The notes under the pieces were generated by a model. That model worked only from the letters and a program-made list of their open reading frames with translations. It did not search any database and was not told the origin of the DNA. The position numbers and the translations under genes are program-made. 62,265 bases of DNA from Bacteroidales bacterium. Its GTDB lineage: Bacteria; Bacteroidota; Bacteroidia; Bacteroidales; P3. Location of the stretch: the NCBI GenBank assembly GCA_017454015.1, contig JAFTDW010000059.1:1-62265 (forward strand). Reading direction: 5' to 3'. This document shows, piece by piece, positions 51,725 to 60,334 of the stretch (position 1 is the stretch's first letter; every line of letters begins with the position of its first letter).

Positions 51725-52713
51725 TACTTGTTTTGTTTCATTTTTTTCTGTGGGATGAGCAGGGAGAGTGTTATGCTTGCTGTCAGTATGCCGAGAATCA
51801 CCATGAGGGATGCCACTGTGGAGATTTCGAAGTGGAGGAGCTCTCCTGCAATCATCTTGAGTCCTATGAAAGTGAGCAGAGCCCCCAGGCCGTAGTGGAG
51901 TAGCCAGAACTTGTCGGTGATGTCGCTGAGCAGGAAGAAGAGCGACCGCAGGCCCATGATGGCGAAGATGTTGGAGAAGTAGACTATGAACGGGTCGCGC
52001 GTCACGGAGAATACCGCCGGTATGGAGTCGACGGCGAAGATGATGTCGCTGAACTCAATGACGAGCAGCACCACGAAGAGCGGCGTGATGAGGCGTTTGC
52101 CGTCCTGCATGACGAAGAAGTCGTGCCCGTGGGTCTCGCGGGTGACGCTGAAATGGCGTGCAGCAAACTTCACGGCAGGGTGGTTGGCGGTGTCGACCTC
52201 CTTGTCGCCGGAGTCCCTGAACATCTTGACACCGCTGTAAATCAGTATGACGCCGAAGACGGCGAGCACCCAGCCGAAAGTGGTGACCAGCTCGCCGAGG
52301 GCGAAGATGAAGATGAAGCGCAGCACTATGGCTCCCAGTATGCCCCAGAAGAGCACGCGGTGGTAGTACTGCTTCTCGATGCCGAAGCTGGTGAATATCA
52401 TTATCATCACGAAGATGTTGTCTATCGACAGCGACTCTTCGAGGAAGTAGCCCGCCAGATACTGCGAGAAGGCCTCGCGGCGAAACGCCAAGAGCTCGGC
52501 ATGGTCGGCAATGCTCTGTCCCAGCACCCACTCGCCGCGGAAGAGCAGCAGCAGGCCGAAAGCCATGGCCAAAGCCACCCACACTATGGTCCACAGCAGG
52601 GCCTCACGGGTCTTTATGACATGGTCCTTTTTGTGGAACACACCCAAGTCCATGGCAAGCATGAGGAGTATGAAGACCATGAATCCAGCAAAAAAAATCC
52701 AGCGGCTCATCAT
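51724..52713 (-). CDS. TerC/Alx-family membrane protein
   Basis: A 329-residue integral membrane protein of the TerC family (Alx-like), associated with metal (Mn2+) homeostasis or tellurite resistance. It has 8-9 hydrophobic segments and the family motifs FLEESLSIDNIFVMIMIF and EFSDIIFAVDSIPAVFSVTRDPFIVYFSNIFAIMGLRSL. I use the ATG ATG at 52713/52710; the upstream extension lies in the region next to a type B repeat. I looked for a yybP-ykoY manganese riboswitch in the 145 bp upstream and saw none. Confidence 0.9.
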   Translation of the reverse strand: MMSRWIFFAGFMVFILLMLAMDLGVFHKKDHVIKTREALLWTIVWVALAMAFGLLLLFRGEWVLGQSIADHAELLAFRREAFSQYLAGYFLEESLSIDNIFVMIMIFTSFGIEKQYYHRVLFWGILGAIVLRFIFIFALGELVTTFGWVLAVFGVILIYSGVKMFRDSGDKEVDTANHPAVKFAARHFSVTRETHGHDFFVMQDGKRLITPLFVVLLVIEFSDIIFAVDSIPAVFSVTRDPFIVYFSNIFAIMGLRSLFFLLSDITDKFWLLHYGLGALLTFIGLKMIAGELLHFEISTVASLMVILGILTASITLSLLIPQKKMKQNK

Positions 52714-52762
52714 AATAGTTTCTGCTTTTTTGCGTTTATCTCTGCGAGTTTTCGGATATACC

Positions 52763-52829
52763 AACGTTTTCGTTCAGCAAGGGCAATGGGAGTTTGCTCA
52801 CATTGCCGCAGCCAGAAAACGAGGTTTCG
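52763..52829 (-). repeat. Interspersed repeat, type B, inverted
   Basis: Runs AACGTTTTCGTTCAGCAAGG to GAAAACGAGGTTTCG. It sits in the intergenic region between the divergent TerC and chromate transporter genes, 29 bp before the latter's start. Confidence 0.75.
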
Positions 52830-52857
52830 AATAAAACAACCCTCGCTTACTATCAAG

Positions 52858-53406
52858 ATGAATATAACGCAGAATAGTGCTGAATATTGTCAACTTTTTT
52901 ATTCTTTTTTTAAAATAGGTGCATTTACTATAGGGGGAGGGTATGTCATGTTGCCGTTGATGGAGCAGGAGTTGGTGGATCGGCGGGGGTGGCTGAGCCG
53001 TGAGGAGTACCTTGACTGCGTGGCGTTGAGCCAGGCCATGCCCGGTGTCTTGGCGGTGAACATGGCCACGAGTGTGGGCTACCGGCTGAAGGGATTGCGG
53101 GGAGCAGCGGTGGCTATAGTGGGCAATGTGCTGATGCCCATAGTATTGATACTGCTCTTGGCGGTGTTTTTCCATACTCTCCGCGACAATGAGTGGGTGG
53201 CACGTGTCTTCAACGGACTGCGGCCCGCCGTGGTGGCGTTGATAGCCGCTCCGGTGTTCCAGCTGTCGCGCTCGGCGCAGCTCACGTGGCGCACCGCATG
53301 GATACCGCTGCTTGCAGCCCTGCTGATATGCCTCTTCGGCGTCAGTCCTGTGTGGATAGTGCTCGCGGCCATAGTGTTAGGGATTATTGTAAAGAAACTG
53401 TTATGA
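52858..53406 (+). CDS. Chromate transporter half (ChrA-type, first)
   Basis: A 182-residue membrane protein forming one half of a split ChrA transporter; pairs of such half-size proteins work together to export chromate or related anions. Family landmarks are LFYSFFKIGAFTIGGGYVMLPLMEQELVDRRGWLSREEYLDCVALSQAMPGVLAVNMATSVGYR. Five or six hydrophobic segments follow. The ATG at 52858 fits the family start; the upstream open frame is noncoding. It is separated from the second half by 10 bp. Confidence 0.9.
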   Translation: MNITQNSAEYCQLFYSFFKIGAFTIGGGYVMLPLMEQELVDRRGWLSREEYLDCVALSQAMPGVLAVNMATSVGYRLKGLRGAAVAIVGNVLMPIVLILLLAVFFHTLRDNEWVARVFNGLRPAVVALIAAPVFQLSRSAQLTWRTAWIPLLAALLICLFGVSPVWIVLAAIVLGIIVKKLL

Positions 53407-53416
53407 ACTTTTCCCA

Positions 53417-54007
53417 ATGTTTTTCACTCTGCTTTTCTCGTTTCTCAAGATAGGGCTTTTCACCTTTGGTGGAGGCTACGCTATGCTTGCCCTGATACAG
53501 GACGAGGTGGTGGTGAAGCATGGATGGATCACATCGCAGGAGTTTGCCGACATAGTGGCGGTGAGCCAGATGACTCCCGGGCCTGTGGGTATCAACACGG
53601 CGACCTACACAGGCTACACTGCCATGATAGGCGCGGGGAGTTCGCCGTGGGTGGCTGTGGTCGCCGGGGTGCTGTGCTCCGTGGCCGTGGTGGCGTTGCC
53701 TGTGGTACTTATGCTGCTGATGGTGAGGCTTATCGATAAGTTTTACGACAACGCCACGGTGCGCTACACGCTGCGCGTGCTACGCATGGTGGTGATAGGG
53801 CTTATAGCCGCTGCGGCGATACGGCTGGTGGGTCCCGAGAGCTTCGGCTCGTGGAGCGAAAACCCGCTGCAGGTGGTGTTCAGCGTGGCGGTGTTCGCCG
53901 CGGTGTTCCTGCTGTCGCTGCTGCCCAAGAAACGCATATCGCCCATCTACTTGCTCATTGCCGCAGGTGCGGCGGGGCTGCTCATGGGCACAATAGCCAA
54001 TAACTAA
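53417..54007 (+). CDS. Chromate transporter half (ChrA-type, second)
   Basis: A 196-residue partner of the preceding gene with the same fold repeated: LFSFLKIGLFTFGGGYAMLALIQDEVVVKHGWITSQEFADIVAVSQMTPGPVGINTATYTGY. The GGGYAM and PGPV motifs mark the ChrA family. The pair overlaps in function and is probably assembled with inverted topology. Physiological substrate in an anaerobe is likely not chromate itself. The PatB gene follows after 12 bp on the same strand. Confidence 0.9.
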   Translation: MFFTLLFSFLKIGLFTFGGGYAMLALIQDEVVVKHGWITSQEFADIVAVSQMTPGPVGINTATYTGYTAMIGAGSSPWVAVVAGVLCSVAVVALPVVLMLLMVRLIDKFYDNATVRYTLRVLRMVVIGLIAAAAIRLVGPESFGSWSENPLQVVFSVAVFAAVFLLSLLPKKRISPIYLLIAAGAAGLLMGTIANN

Positions 54008-54019
54008 TTACCACCAATT

Positions 54020-55183
54020 ATGCAATATAATTTTGATGAGATAATTGAGCGTCGCGGCACGGACTGCTTCAAGTACGACGCTTTGAAGCAGCTCTACGGG
54101 CGCGACGACCTTGTCCCTATGTGGGTGGCGGACATGGACTTCCGCTCTCCCGACTTTGTGATGGATGCCATCCGCAAGCGCTGCGACCACGAGGTGCTGG
54201 GCTACGGCATGCCCGGCGAGGGCTACTGGCAGGCGGTGACTTCATGGCTTGCCCTACATTATGGAATACAGATAGATAGGGACCATCTGCATTTTATCCC
54301 CGGCATAGTGGCAGGCATAGCCTACGCGCTACTCTGCTTCACCGAGGTGGGCGACAAGGTGCTGGTCACCACGCCGGTGTATCCGCCGTTCATCAACCTT
54401 CCCAAGGGCAGCGGGCGTACACTGGTATGCAGTCCGCTGAAGGTGGTTGACGGACGCTTCGCCATAGATTTCGACGACTTTGAGCAACGTATTGAAGGCT
54501 GCAAGCTCTTCATAATGAGCAACCCTCACAACCCTGCCGGCACGGTGTGGGGCGAAGAGGTGCTGCGGCGCATTGCCGAGATTTGCGAGCACCACAACGT
54601 GTTGGTCATCGCCGACGAGATTCACGCCGACCTCACCCTGCCTCCCCACCGCCACATCTCCTACAGCACTGTGTGCGAGGCAGCGGCACGCCACAGCATA
54701 ACATTCATGGCGCCGAGCAAGACCTTCAACATAGCTGGTCTTGGCAGCTCGGTCTGTTATATTGAGGACGAGGCTCTGCGCAAACGCTTCTTTGGGTGGC
54801 TCGACACCCTCGGGGTGGCGGGTGGCAACATCTTCGCCTTCACCGCCGCCGAGGCTGCCTTTGCGCATGGCGAGGAGTGGCTGCGCCAGATGCTGGCATA
54901 CCTTGGCGACAATGTGGCGCTGCTCGACACATTCCTCAGAGAGCGCCTGCCGCGGGTCAAGGCGGTGCTCCCCGAGGCTTCCTACCTGGCGTGGCTCGAC
55001 TTCTCCGACTACCCCTACACCCATGAGGAGCTGGCAGCAAGGCTGGTCGACAAAGCCCGTCTGGCTCTCAACGACGGCACCACGTTTGGCGGAGCGGACT
55101 ACAGCCGTTGCTTCCGCATGAACCTCGGATGTCCGCACAGCGTGCTGCAAAAAGCACTGGAGGCTTTGGCGCAGTCGTTATAA
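54020..55183 (+). CDS. PLP-dependent C-S beta-lyase, MalY/PatB type
   Basis: A 387-residue type I fold pyridoxal-phosphate enzyme of the MalY/PatB group, which cleaves cystathionine or cysteine to thiol or H2S, pyruvate and ammonia. Seen: VPMWVADMDFRSP (near residue 35), SNPHNPAGTVWGEEVL, ADEIHADLTLP (Asp of the PLP pyridine contact) and the Schiff-base lysine in MAPSKTFNIAGL. Length is normal. It is in a run with the chromate transporter genes and precedes a phosphotransferase gene by 78 bp. Confidence 0.9.
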   Translation: MQYNFDEIIERRGTDCFKYDALKQLYGRDDLVPMWVADMDFRSPDFVMDAIRKRCDHEVLGYGMPGEGYWQAVTSWLALHYGIQIDRDHLHFIPGIVAGIAYALLCFTEVGDKVLVTTPVYPPFINLPKGSGRTLVCSPLKVVDGRFAIDFDDFEQRIEGCKLFIMSNPHNPAGTVWGEEVLRRIAEICEHHNVLVIADEIHADLTLPPHRHISYSTVCEAAARHSITFMAPSKTFNIAGLGSSVCYIEDEALRKRFFGWLDTLGVAGGNIFAFTAAEAAFAHGEEWLRQMLAYLGDNVALLDTFLRERLPRVKAVLPEASYLAWLDFSDYPYTHEELAARLVDKARLALNDGTTFGGADYSRCFRMNLGCPHSVLQKALEALAQSL

Positions 55184-55261
55184 AATGTCATTGCATTTAT
55201 ACGATTTGTGCTTGATATGCGTTATTATAGTAAATCATAACCAATTAAATTCCAAAAAATC

Positions 55262-56131
55262 ATGAATGTAGAAGAATATATCATTGCGAGAGTCAACGCC
55301 TTGATGCACACACAGGATGCCGCCATAGTGAACCGTCTGGAAGGCGGTATGAGCAACTACACTTACATCGTGGAAACCCGCGGCAAGAAGTACACCTACC
55401 GCGTGCCGGGCAAATATGCCGAAATGTTTGTCGACCGCGTTGAGGAGTGGGACAATATTCAGGAAGTCAATCGCTTGGGGATTAACAGCAAGACCTCCTA
55501 TGTGGAGATTATCTCGGGTGAGAAGCTTGCAGAGTATGTGGAGGGCACTATCCTGTCCGACACCGACGTGGTGAGCTACAACGAAGTGTCGGTTGCCGCG
55601 CTGAAAAAGATTCACAACAGCGACATGCATTTCAAAGAGTACGACGCCTTTGGGCGACTGGCCAACTACGAGCGTTACTGCAGGCAGAAAGGCTTCACCC
55701 ATCCGCGTGAGTACACGGAGCTGCGCGGACGCTTGGAGGCTATGCGCGACAGGCATGCCGATGTGCCCCATGTGCCGTGCCACTGCGACTACCAGCCCAC
55801 CAACCTTGTCATGGCCGCCGACAAGCTGTATGTGCTCGACTGGGAGTTTGCCGGTCTCAACGACCCCTTATACGACATAGCCTGCTACGGCAACGCAGGG
55901 TTCGACAAGGCTCTCTCTCTCCTTGAGGCCTACGTGGGACACGAGCCCACAGCCGACGAGCTGCGCCGACTCTACTACCACCGCACTTTCCAGTGCCTGC
56001 AGTGGTACAACGTGGCTATCTTCAAAGACAGGGTGGGGCTGAGCCAGGACCTCAACATGGACTTCAACAACGTGGCTACCTTCTTCTTCAACATGGCCAC
56101 CGACCTCGCCAACGGCTACGACAAGCTGTAA
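55262..56131 (+). CDS. Choline/ethanolamine kinase-like phosphotransferase
   Basis: A 289-residue aminoglycoside-phosphotransferase/choline-kinase fold enzyme. Catalytic loop: VPCHCDYQPTNLVM (Brenner-like motif HxDxxxxN, near residue 177), followed by YVLDWEFAGLNDPLYDIACYGN carrying the metal-binding Asp. The N-terminal lobe has RLEGGMSNYTYIV and YTYRVPGK (nucleotide-binding loop and lysine-like position). Related LicA-type enzymes make phosphocholine for surface decoration, but the substrate is not determined here. A strong terminator follows. Confidence 0.87.
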   Translation: MNVEEYIIARVNALMHTQDAAIVNRLEGGMSNYTYIVETRGKKYTYRVPGKYAEMFVDRVEEWDNIQEVNRLGINSKTSYVEIISGEKLAEYVEGTILSDTDVVSYNEVSVAALKKIHNSDMHFKEYDAFGRLANYERYCRQKGFTHPREYTELRGRLEAMRDRHADVPHVPCHCDYQPTNLVMAADKLYVLDWEFAGLNDPLYDIACYGNAGFDKALSLLEAYVGHEPTADELRRLYYHRTFQCLQWYNVAIFKDRVGLSQDLNMDFNNVATFFFNMATDLANGYDKL

Positions 56132-56153
56132 ATATTGATTGTTATATATGCCC

Positions 56154-56187
56154 AAAGGCCACGCTCGTTGTTAACGGCGTGGCCTTT
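56154..56187 (+). terminator. Intrinsic terminator after the phosphotransferase gene
   Basis: AAAGGCCACGC (56154-56164) pairs perfectly with GCGTGGCCTTT (56177-56187), followed by GTTATT. Confidence 0.82.
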
Positions 56188-56200
56188 GTTATTGCAGGGA

Positions 56201-56369
56201 AACGTTTTCGTTAGGCAAGAGCAATGAGGCCCCAAGGTCATGAACTGAGGTCATGAGCACCCGTAAAAATAAAAACATGGACAGCGAATAGCACCTATGA
56301 AATAAGAACATGGACGGCGAATAGCTTGCTCACATTGCCGCAGTTAGAAAACGAGGGTGCGAAGAAACC
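56201..56369 (-). repeat. Type B repeat interrupted by 46 bp-repeat units
   Basis: The left end AACGTTTTCGTTAGGCAAGA and the right end GCTTGCTCACATTGCCGCAG through GAAAACGAGGG match the inverted type B copy at 52763. Between them (about 56227-56322) lie one and a half to two units of the 46 bp family (AACTGAGGTCATGAGCACCC ... ACATGGACGGCGAAT). This is a nested insertion. Confidence 0.75.
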
Positions 56370-56384
56370 AACTAATAAAAATCA

Positions 56385-56834
56385 TCAGATGTCGTCTTCC
56401 GACTCTGGAATCAGCTCGTCGAGGGTCTGGTGGATGGGGTAGACGTTGTCGCGCACTATAGAGCCGGGGAAAGTGGCCTTTATCTTCTGTAAGAAAGCAT
56501 AGGCCTCGAGTTTGTTGATGAAGTCGCCCACCTTGAGGCGGAAGTTGGGCTCGTCGTAGATGAGGTATATGGGGACCTCGGGATAGGCCTGTTTGAAGCG
56601 CTCTTTCTTGTCGAAAGCGCGGGTCTTGGCGTCGTTGCCGGCCAGCGAGCCTATCTGTATGCGGTAGCCCGGCACGGTACGGACTTTCTCGTTGAGCTCT
56701 ATGTGTTTGGCAACGAGCTGCGTTACCGCCACGTCGCCAATCACTTCGAGGCTGCCGCCCGAGGTGCGGCTCTGCGCCCAGGCGCCTCCGGCGGCAACCA
56801 GTGCCGCCACTATTGCAATTGTGTATTTTCGCAT
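56385..56834 (-). CDS. Exported SPOR-domain protein
   Basis: A 149-residue periplasmic protein with a signal peptide (IAIVAALVAAGGAWAQ). The second half is a SPOR-like repeat (GYRIQIGSLAGNDAKTRAF ... LIYDEPNFRLKVGDFINKLEAYAFLQKIKATFPGSIVRD), which binds septal peptidoglycan lacking stem peptides. It has no separate enzymatic domain. Its stop is close to the type B/46 bp nested repeat. It lies 37 bp downstream of the universal stress gene on the same strand and may be co-transcribed. Confidence 0.85.
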   Translation of the reverse strand: MRKYTIAIVAALVAAGGAWAQSRTSGGSLEVIGDVAVTQLVAKHIELNEKVRTVPGYRIQIGSLAGNDAKTRAFDKKERFKQAYPEVPIYLIYDEPNFRLKVGDFINKLEAYAFLQKIKATFPGSIVRDNVYPIHQTLDELIPESEDDI

Positions 56835-56871
56835 AGGTCAGTGTTTAGTGTGCTGTTACGCACTGTCGTTC

Positions 56872-57711
56872 CTACCATCCTGTGCGGAGTCGGCCCACAT
56901 CTTCGGGCTGGATGGAGAGCACGGGGATTTTGGAGAGGTGGAGCATCTGGTGGGCGTAGGAGCCGAGCAGCAGGTTGGAGATGGAGCTCTCCTGCTCGGT
57001 CATGATGACTATCATGTCGGCCTTGATCTTGTCGGCATATTCGAGGGTGGTGATGGTGAGGTTGTTCTCCACCTCGACAAAGCTGTAGTTGTGGTCTATG
57101 CCTTGCTTCTCGAGCAGTTGGTGACACTGCCCCACGTACTTGGTGACGGCTTCGCGCTGCGCCTCCGAGGGCGAGGTGTAAAGTCCCAGCACATGGATGG
57201 TGGAGCCGAAAGTCTGTGCAAAGCGTGCCGCCATGGGCAGCTTCTGGCGCGTGGTGGCGGTGCTGTCGATAGGCAGCACTATGTTCTCAAGGGCTTTGTT
57301 GAAGTTGAAGTCTTCGCGCACAATGAGCACAGGGGTGGTGGCGAGGGCTATGATGCGGTAGGTGTTCTTGCCTATCCAGCTGGTCTCGAAGCCCGAGGTG
57401 CCGTGGCTGCCCACCACTATGAGCGACGCATGGTCGCTGGCGGCTTGGTTGGCCACCTCCACGGGCACGCACCCTTCGCGCACCACATAGTCTATCTGCG
57501 AGTGGCGCAGGCGCCCCTGCACACCGGCGGTGATGTCGTCGAGCCGCTGGCGCAGCTCGGAGTTGTCTTCTTTGATGTTGTACTCTTCTCGTTGCGCGTG
57601 GACGTAGACAAGCCGCACGTCGTGTTGCCAGCGGTTGGCTATGTCAACTGCCAGGTCCAGCGCATAGCGCGACCCCTTTGAAAGGTCAAATCCAACTATG
57701 ATTTTGTCCAT
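56872..57711 (-). CDS. Universal stress protein with tandem Usp domains
   Basis: A 279-residue cytosolic protein with two Usp-like domains. The first begins MDKIIVGFDLSKGSRYALDLAVDIANR and contains the ATP-binding-like GSHGTSGFETSWIGKNTYRII near residue 110. The second starts NIVLPIDSTATTRQKLPMAARFAQTFG and ends with LLGSYAHQMLHLSKIPVLSIQPED, where the G-loop is less complete. An alternative ATG lies 9 bases upstream (57720). Its own promoter is at 57734-57741. Confidence 0.88.
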   Translation of the reverse strand: MDKIIVGFDLSKGSRYALDLAVDIANRWQHDVRLVYVHAQREEYNIKEDNSELRQRLDDITAGVQGRLRHSQIDYVVREGCVPVEVANQAASDHASLIVVGSHGTSGFETSWIGKNTYRIIALATTPVLIVREDFNFNKALENIVLPIDSTATTRQKLPMAARFAQTFGSTIHVLGLYTSPSEAQREAVTKYVGQCHQLLEKQGIDHNYSFVEVENNLTITTLEYADKIKADMIVIMTEQESSISNLLLGSYAHQMLHLSKIPVLSIQPEDVGRLRTGW

Positions 57712-57733
57712 GTGAATCATTTTTTATTTTGTG

Positions 57734-57741
57734 CAAAAATA
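57734..57741 (-). promoter_or_regulatory. Predicted -7 box for the universal stress gene
   Basis: TATTTTTG on the minus strand followed by CACAAAATAAA, 23-30 bp from the ATG. Confidence 0.5.
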
Positions 57742-57790
57742 CGAATTTTTTTTCAATTGTGGGAAAATAATTGTATCTTTGCAAAAAATG

Positions 57791-57895
57791 ACACGCCCTG
57801 TTCAGGCAACTGCCATAAACCGCCAGGAAAGGGCATAAATCAATCAACCCAGGGCAAAACCCTGAGTAAATAAGTGAGTTACAGTTGCACCCTGT
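57791..57895 (+). repeat. Diverged CCCAGGGC-type interspersed repeat
   Basis: Contains CACGCCCTGTTCAGGCAACT, CAACCCAGGGCAAAACCCTG and GCACCCTGTGTGGGC in the same order as the 47041 copy, but with longer spacers. It occupies the gap between the divergent universal stress gene and T9SS cargo gene (57712-57951). Confidence 0.55.
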
Positions 57896-57951
57896 GTGGG
57901 CAAAACCCCAAAATACGAATAAATAGAACCTCTCTTTAACGAGTAAACATT

Positions 57952-59208
57952 ATGCAAAAGCGTTATTACCTCTTGGTTTTCTCCATGTTTTTGCTGCCGT
58001 TTGTCGGTGCCAAGGCGCAGAATTTCCAGCCCCTCAACGCCGGTTTTGAGCAGTGGGACGGCACCTCCAACGACAGCGAGCCCGCGTCGTGGAACTCCTT
58101 TGCCAGTGGCGACGGTTCCTTCGCCTCTATGGCCTCTTCGCCTCACCACTACCGCCGTGCAGGCCACCGCACCGACGGCACAGGCAACTACTATCTGGTG
58201 ATATACACGCGCAGCATCCTCGGCGTCAAAGCCAACGGCAACATGACAACTGGCCGCATACACATGGGTGCCATGTCGGCTTCGAGCGACCAGAACTACA
58301 ACTACACGCAGCGCAGCGAGAGCGGCTTCAACCAGCCCTTTACCGCCACCCCCGACTCCATGTACGTGTGGGTCTCCTACTACGCCGCCGACGCCTCGTC
58401 GAAGGCTTCTGTGTCGGCATTCATCCACGGCAACAGCGATTTCCGCGACGCCAACGACATCAACACCCCCTCGCTCTATGCCGGCAAGGCGGTGATGCAG
58501 TTTGCCCGTACCACCTCGTCGGCCTCCTCGCCGCAGTGGGTGCAGCAGAAAGTGGCGTTCAACTACAGCGGCACCGCCACGCCGGCCTACCTCCTCATGT
58601 CGCTCACCACCAACATGACCCCGGGGGGCGGCTCGGCCAACGACTCCCTGATGGTCGACGACATAGAGTTCATCTACAGCGCGTGGCTCGACGACATCTC
58701 GCTCAACGGCACCACACTGTACAACTTCAACCGCTCAACACTCAGCTACACAGTCTATGTCGACAGTATCGACGAGGTGGAGTCGCTGCACTTCACAGCT
58801 ACCCCGCAGGCCTCCGATGCCACAATCACCGTCGACACCATCGACGGCTCTATGGTCAATTGTATCAACTGTTTGTTGATCTACCGTTTCCGTGTCACTG
58901 CAGAGGATGGTGGCGAGAAGATCTATACAGTATGGGTATTCCAGCGTACCGGAGGCGAGGGCATTGTGTCGGCGCAGGTCGAGAGCCCTTCGGTGGCGCT
59001 CATGCCCAACCCCGCGCACGACGCAGTGCATATAGTGCTGCGTAGCCATGGCGAGGGCGCGGTGCCGGTGCAGGTGGTCAACGCCGCCGGAGTCACCGTG
59101 GCACGCCTCTCGGTGAACGGCTCCGCCGACATGCCAACGGCAGGCCTCGCCGCGGGCCTCTACATAGTCCGCACACCCTACGCAACAACCAAACTGCTGG
59201 TCCGCTAA
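57952..59208 (+). CDS. T9SS-sorted PCMD-type surface protein
   Basis: A 418-residue exported protein: signal peptide (YLLVFSMFLLPFVGAKAQ), an N-terminal PCMD-like carbohydrate-associated domain (NAGFEQWDGTSNDSEPASWNSF ... RVSYYA-like region ... DSLMVDDIEFIYSAWLDDI) up to about residue 245, a beta-sandwich linker (LNGTTLYNFNRSTLSYTVYVDS), and a C-terminal T9SS sorting domain (ALMPNPAHDAVHIVL ... GLAAGLYIVRTPYATTKLLVR). Cargo of this type is exported across the outer membrane and often cleaved and attached to A-LPS-like glycolipid. It stands alone between its own promoter region and a terminator. Confidence 0.82.
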   Translation: MQKRYYLLVFSMFLLPFVGAKAQNFQPLNAGFEQWDGTSNDSEPASWNSFASGDGSFASMASSPHHYRRAGHRTDGTGNYYLVIYTRSILGVKANGNMTTGRIHMGAMSASSDQNYNYTQRSESGFNQPFTATPDSMYVWVSYYAADASSKASVSAFIHGNSDFRDANDINTPSLYAGKAVMQFARTTSSASSPQWVQQKVAFNYSGTATPAYLLMSLTTNMTPGGGSANDSLMVDDIEFIYSAWLDDISLNGTTLYNFNRSTLSYTVYVDSIDEVESLHFTATPQASDATITVDTIDGSMVNCINCLLIYRFRVTAEDGGEKIYTVWVFQRTGGEGIVSAQVESPSVALMPNPAHDAVHIVLRSHGEGAVPVQVVNAAGVTVARLSVNGSADMPTAGLAAGLYIVRTPYATTKLLVR

Positions 59209-59240
59209 GCCGGAACACTCCACTTATAGCACGGTACCAT

Positions 59241-59279
59241 AAGTATAAGCGCACTTGTCAAAACAGTGCGCTTATACTT
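59241..59279 (+). terminator. Intrinsic-type hairpin after the T9SS cargo gene
   Basis: AAGTATAAGCGCACT (59241-59255) pairs perfectly over 15 bp with AGTGCGCTTATACTT (59265-59279). No U-tract follows. The rest of 59280-59504 contains no gene I can support. Confidence 0.72.
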
Positions 59280-59504
59280 GTGAATGTATGTACTATGCGC
59301 AGTGCGTGCTAATCGCCATCGGCCGCCCCCAATAGCTGATGTTTGGATTTGTGCAAATACCGATGGCTTTATGCCTGGATTTGTTACTTTTATTATGCCT
59401 TTCTGTTATTCTGTATGCGTATATGGCCACACAACCTTTCGTATATATACAGCGCAGCTGCTTTTTTGATTATTTGGCGTAGGGAGGCTTGGCTGGCTGG
59501 TGGT

Positions 59505-59783
59505 TTACTGGCCGCGGTTGCGGGCAAGCCAGAGTTGGGCATAGCTACAGGTGGCTTCCACGCGGCCACCTGCCGACTCTATATGCTCCACGGCACGTCG
59601 CACCAGTTCGGCGGCGATGCCGTGGCCTCTTAATCTGTCGTCGACATAGGTGTGGTTGATGATGTAAGTGGTTGCGCCTTGCGGGGTTTGCGCATCACGC
59701 CTCCGTTGGGCGAAGGTCACTTCGCCCAACTCCTCGCCGCCCTCAACGGCGCATATCCTGTTTTGCTCGTAGATGTATTCCAT
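59505..59783 (-). CDS. Short GNAT-type N-acetyltransferase (YjdJ-like)
   Basis: A 92-residue minimal GCN5-related acetyltransferase of the small YjdJ type. The acetyl-CoA-binding motif VDDRLRGHGIAAELVRRAVEHI (Q/RxxGxG/A) is intact, followed by EATCSYAQLWLARN. A preceding TTYIINHTYVDD strand completes the core. The acceptor is unknown. It stands alone; its start is ATG 59783. Confidence 0.82.
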   Translation of the reverse strand: MEYIYEQNRICAVEGGEELGEVTFAQRRRDAQTPQGATTYIINHTYVDDRLRGHGIAAELVRRAVEHIESAGGRVEATCSYAQLWLARNRGQ

Positions 59784-59937
59784 GGGTCGGGTTATCAGTA
59801 GGACAGCTCGAAGGCCTTTTATACAAAGAAACGTGATATCTTGGCAAACTTTTCAGTAGGTTGGTGTGCTGTTGTGTCAGCTCCGTGGGGTGCTTTGGGG
59901 TGTTCCCTTCTCATGGCTGCCGTAGTTGTCTTGGCTC

Positions 59938-60282
59938 TTATTCCGTTGGTTTGCGTTGGATGCTTATGGTGAGGTGAATCTGCTGTTCTGGGTGGGTGTC
60001 GGGGTTGATGGAGTTGATGACGCAGCGGAAGAGGCTCTCCCAGCCCATCTCAAGGAAGTCGGCAACCTCTTTGTTCTCCCCCTTGGGGATGTAGCCAAGC
60101 AGGTAATCCTCGCCGTCTTTGTTGAAGATGACCTGCACGGCGTTGGGGTCGTACGTGTTGTCGGCTTCGCGCTCAAGGCGCACGACGCTGCCCACGCGGA
60201 GATAGTCCCATACAAGGTCTGCATCGTGATACTGGCGGCCTGCGAGGTGGCAGCTCATGTAGTGTTTCTGGTGTGCTTTCAT
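59938..60282 (-). CDS. Stand-alone HIRAN-domain protein
   Basis: A 114-residue HIRAN domain, a fold that binds single-stranded DNA 3' ends or damaged forks in HLTF/Rad5-type enzymes. The core is LAGRQYHDADLVWDYLRVGSVVRLEREADNTYDPNAVQVIF and LGYIPKGENKEVADFLE. It is not fused to a helicase here. I chose the ATG at 60282; the in-frame TTG 14 codons upstream lies at or before the transcription start predicted from the -7 box at 60327-60334. Role unknown; a DNA-repair accessory is the simplest guess (inference). Confidence 0.85.
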   Translation of the reverse strand: MKAHQKHYMSCHLAGRQYHDADLVWDYLRVGSVVRLEREADNTYDPNAVQVIFNKDGEDYLLGYIPKGENKEVADFLEMGWESLFRCVINSINPDTHPEQQIHLTISIQRKPTE

Positions 60283-60326
60283 GGTCTGATAGATTTTGTT
60301 TACTTTGTTTGTTTCGTTTGACAATG

Positions 60327-60334
60327 CAAAGATA
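60327..60334 (-). promoter_or_regulatory. Predicted -7 box for the HIRAN gene
   Basis: TATCTTTG on the minus strand (CAAAGATA on plus) followed by CATTG; it decides the start codon of the gene downstream. Confidence 0.65.

Noticed and set aside
52123-52857. Extension of the first chromate transporter ORF to 427 residues
   Set aside because: The upstream part is antisense to the TerC gene and runs through a type B repeat; the family N-terminus starts at 52858.
52714-52858. yybP-ykoY manganese riboswitch upstream of the TerC gene
   Set aside because: No matching conserved core or paired elements; the region is mostly a type B repeat.
59284-59504. Small plus-strand ORFs after the T9SS cargo gene
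   Set aside because: No ribosome-binding site, no family resemblance and poor codon pattern.
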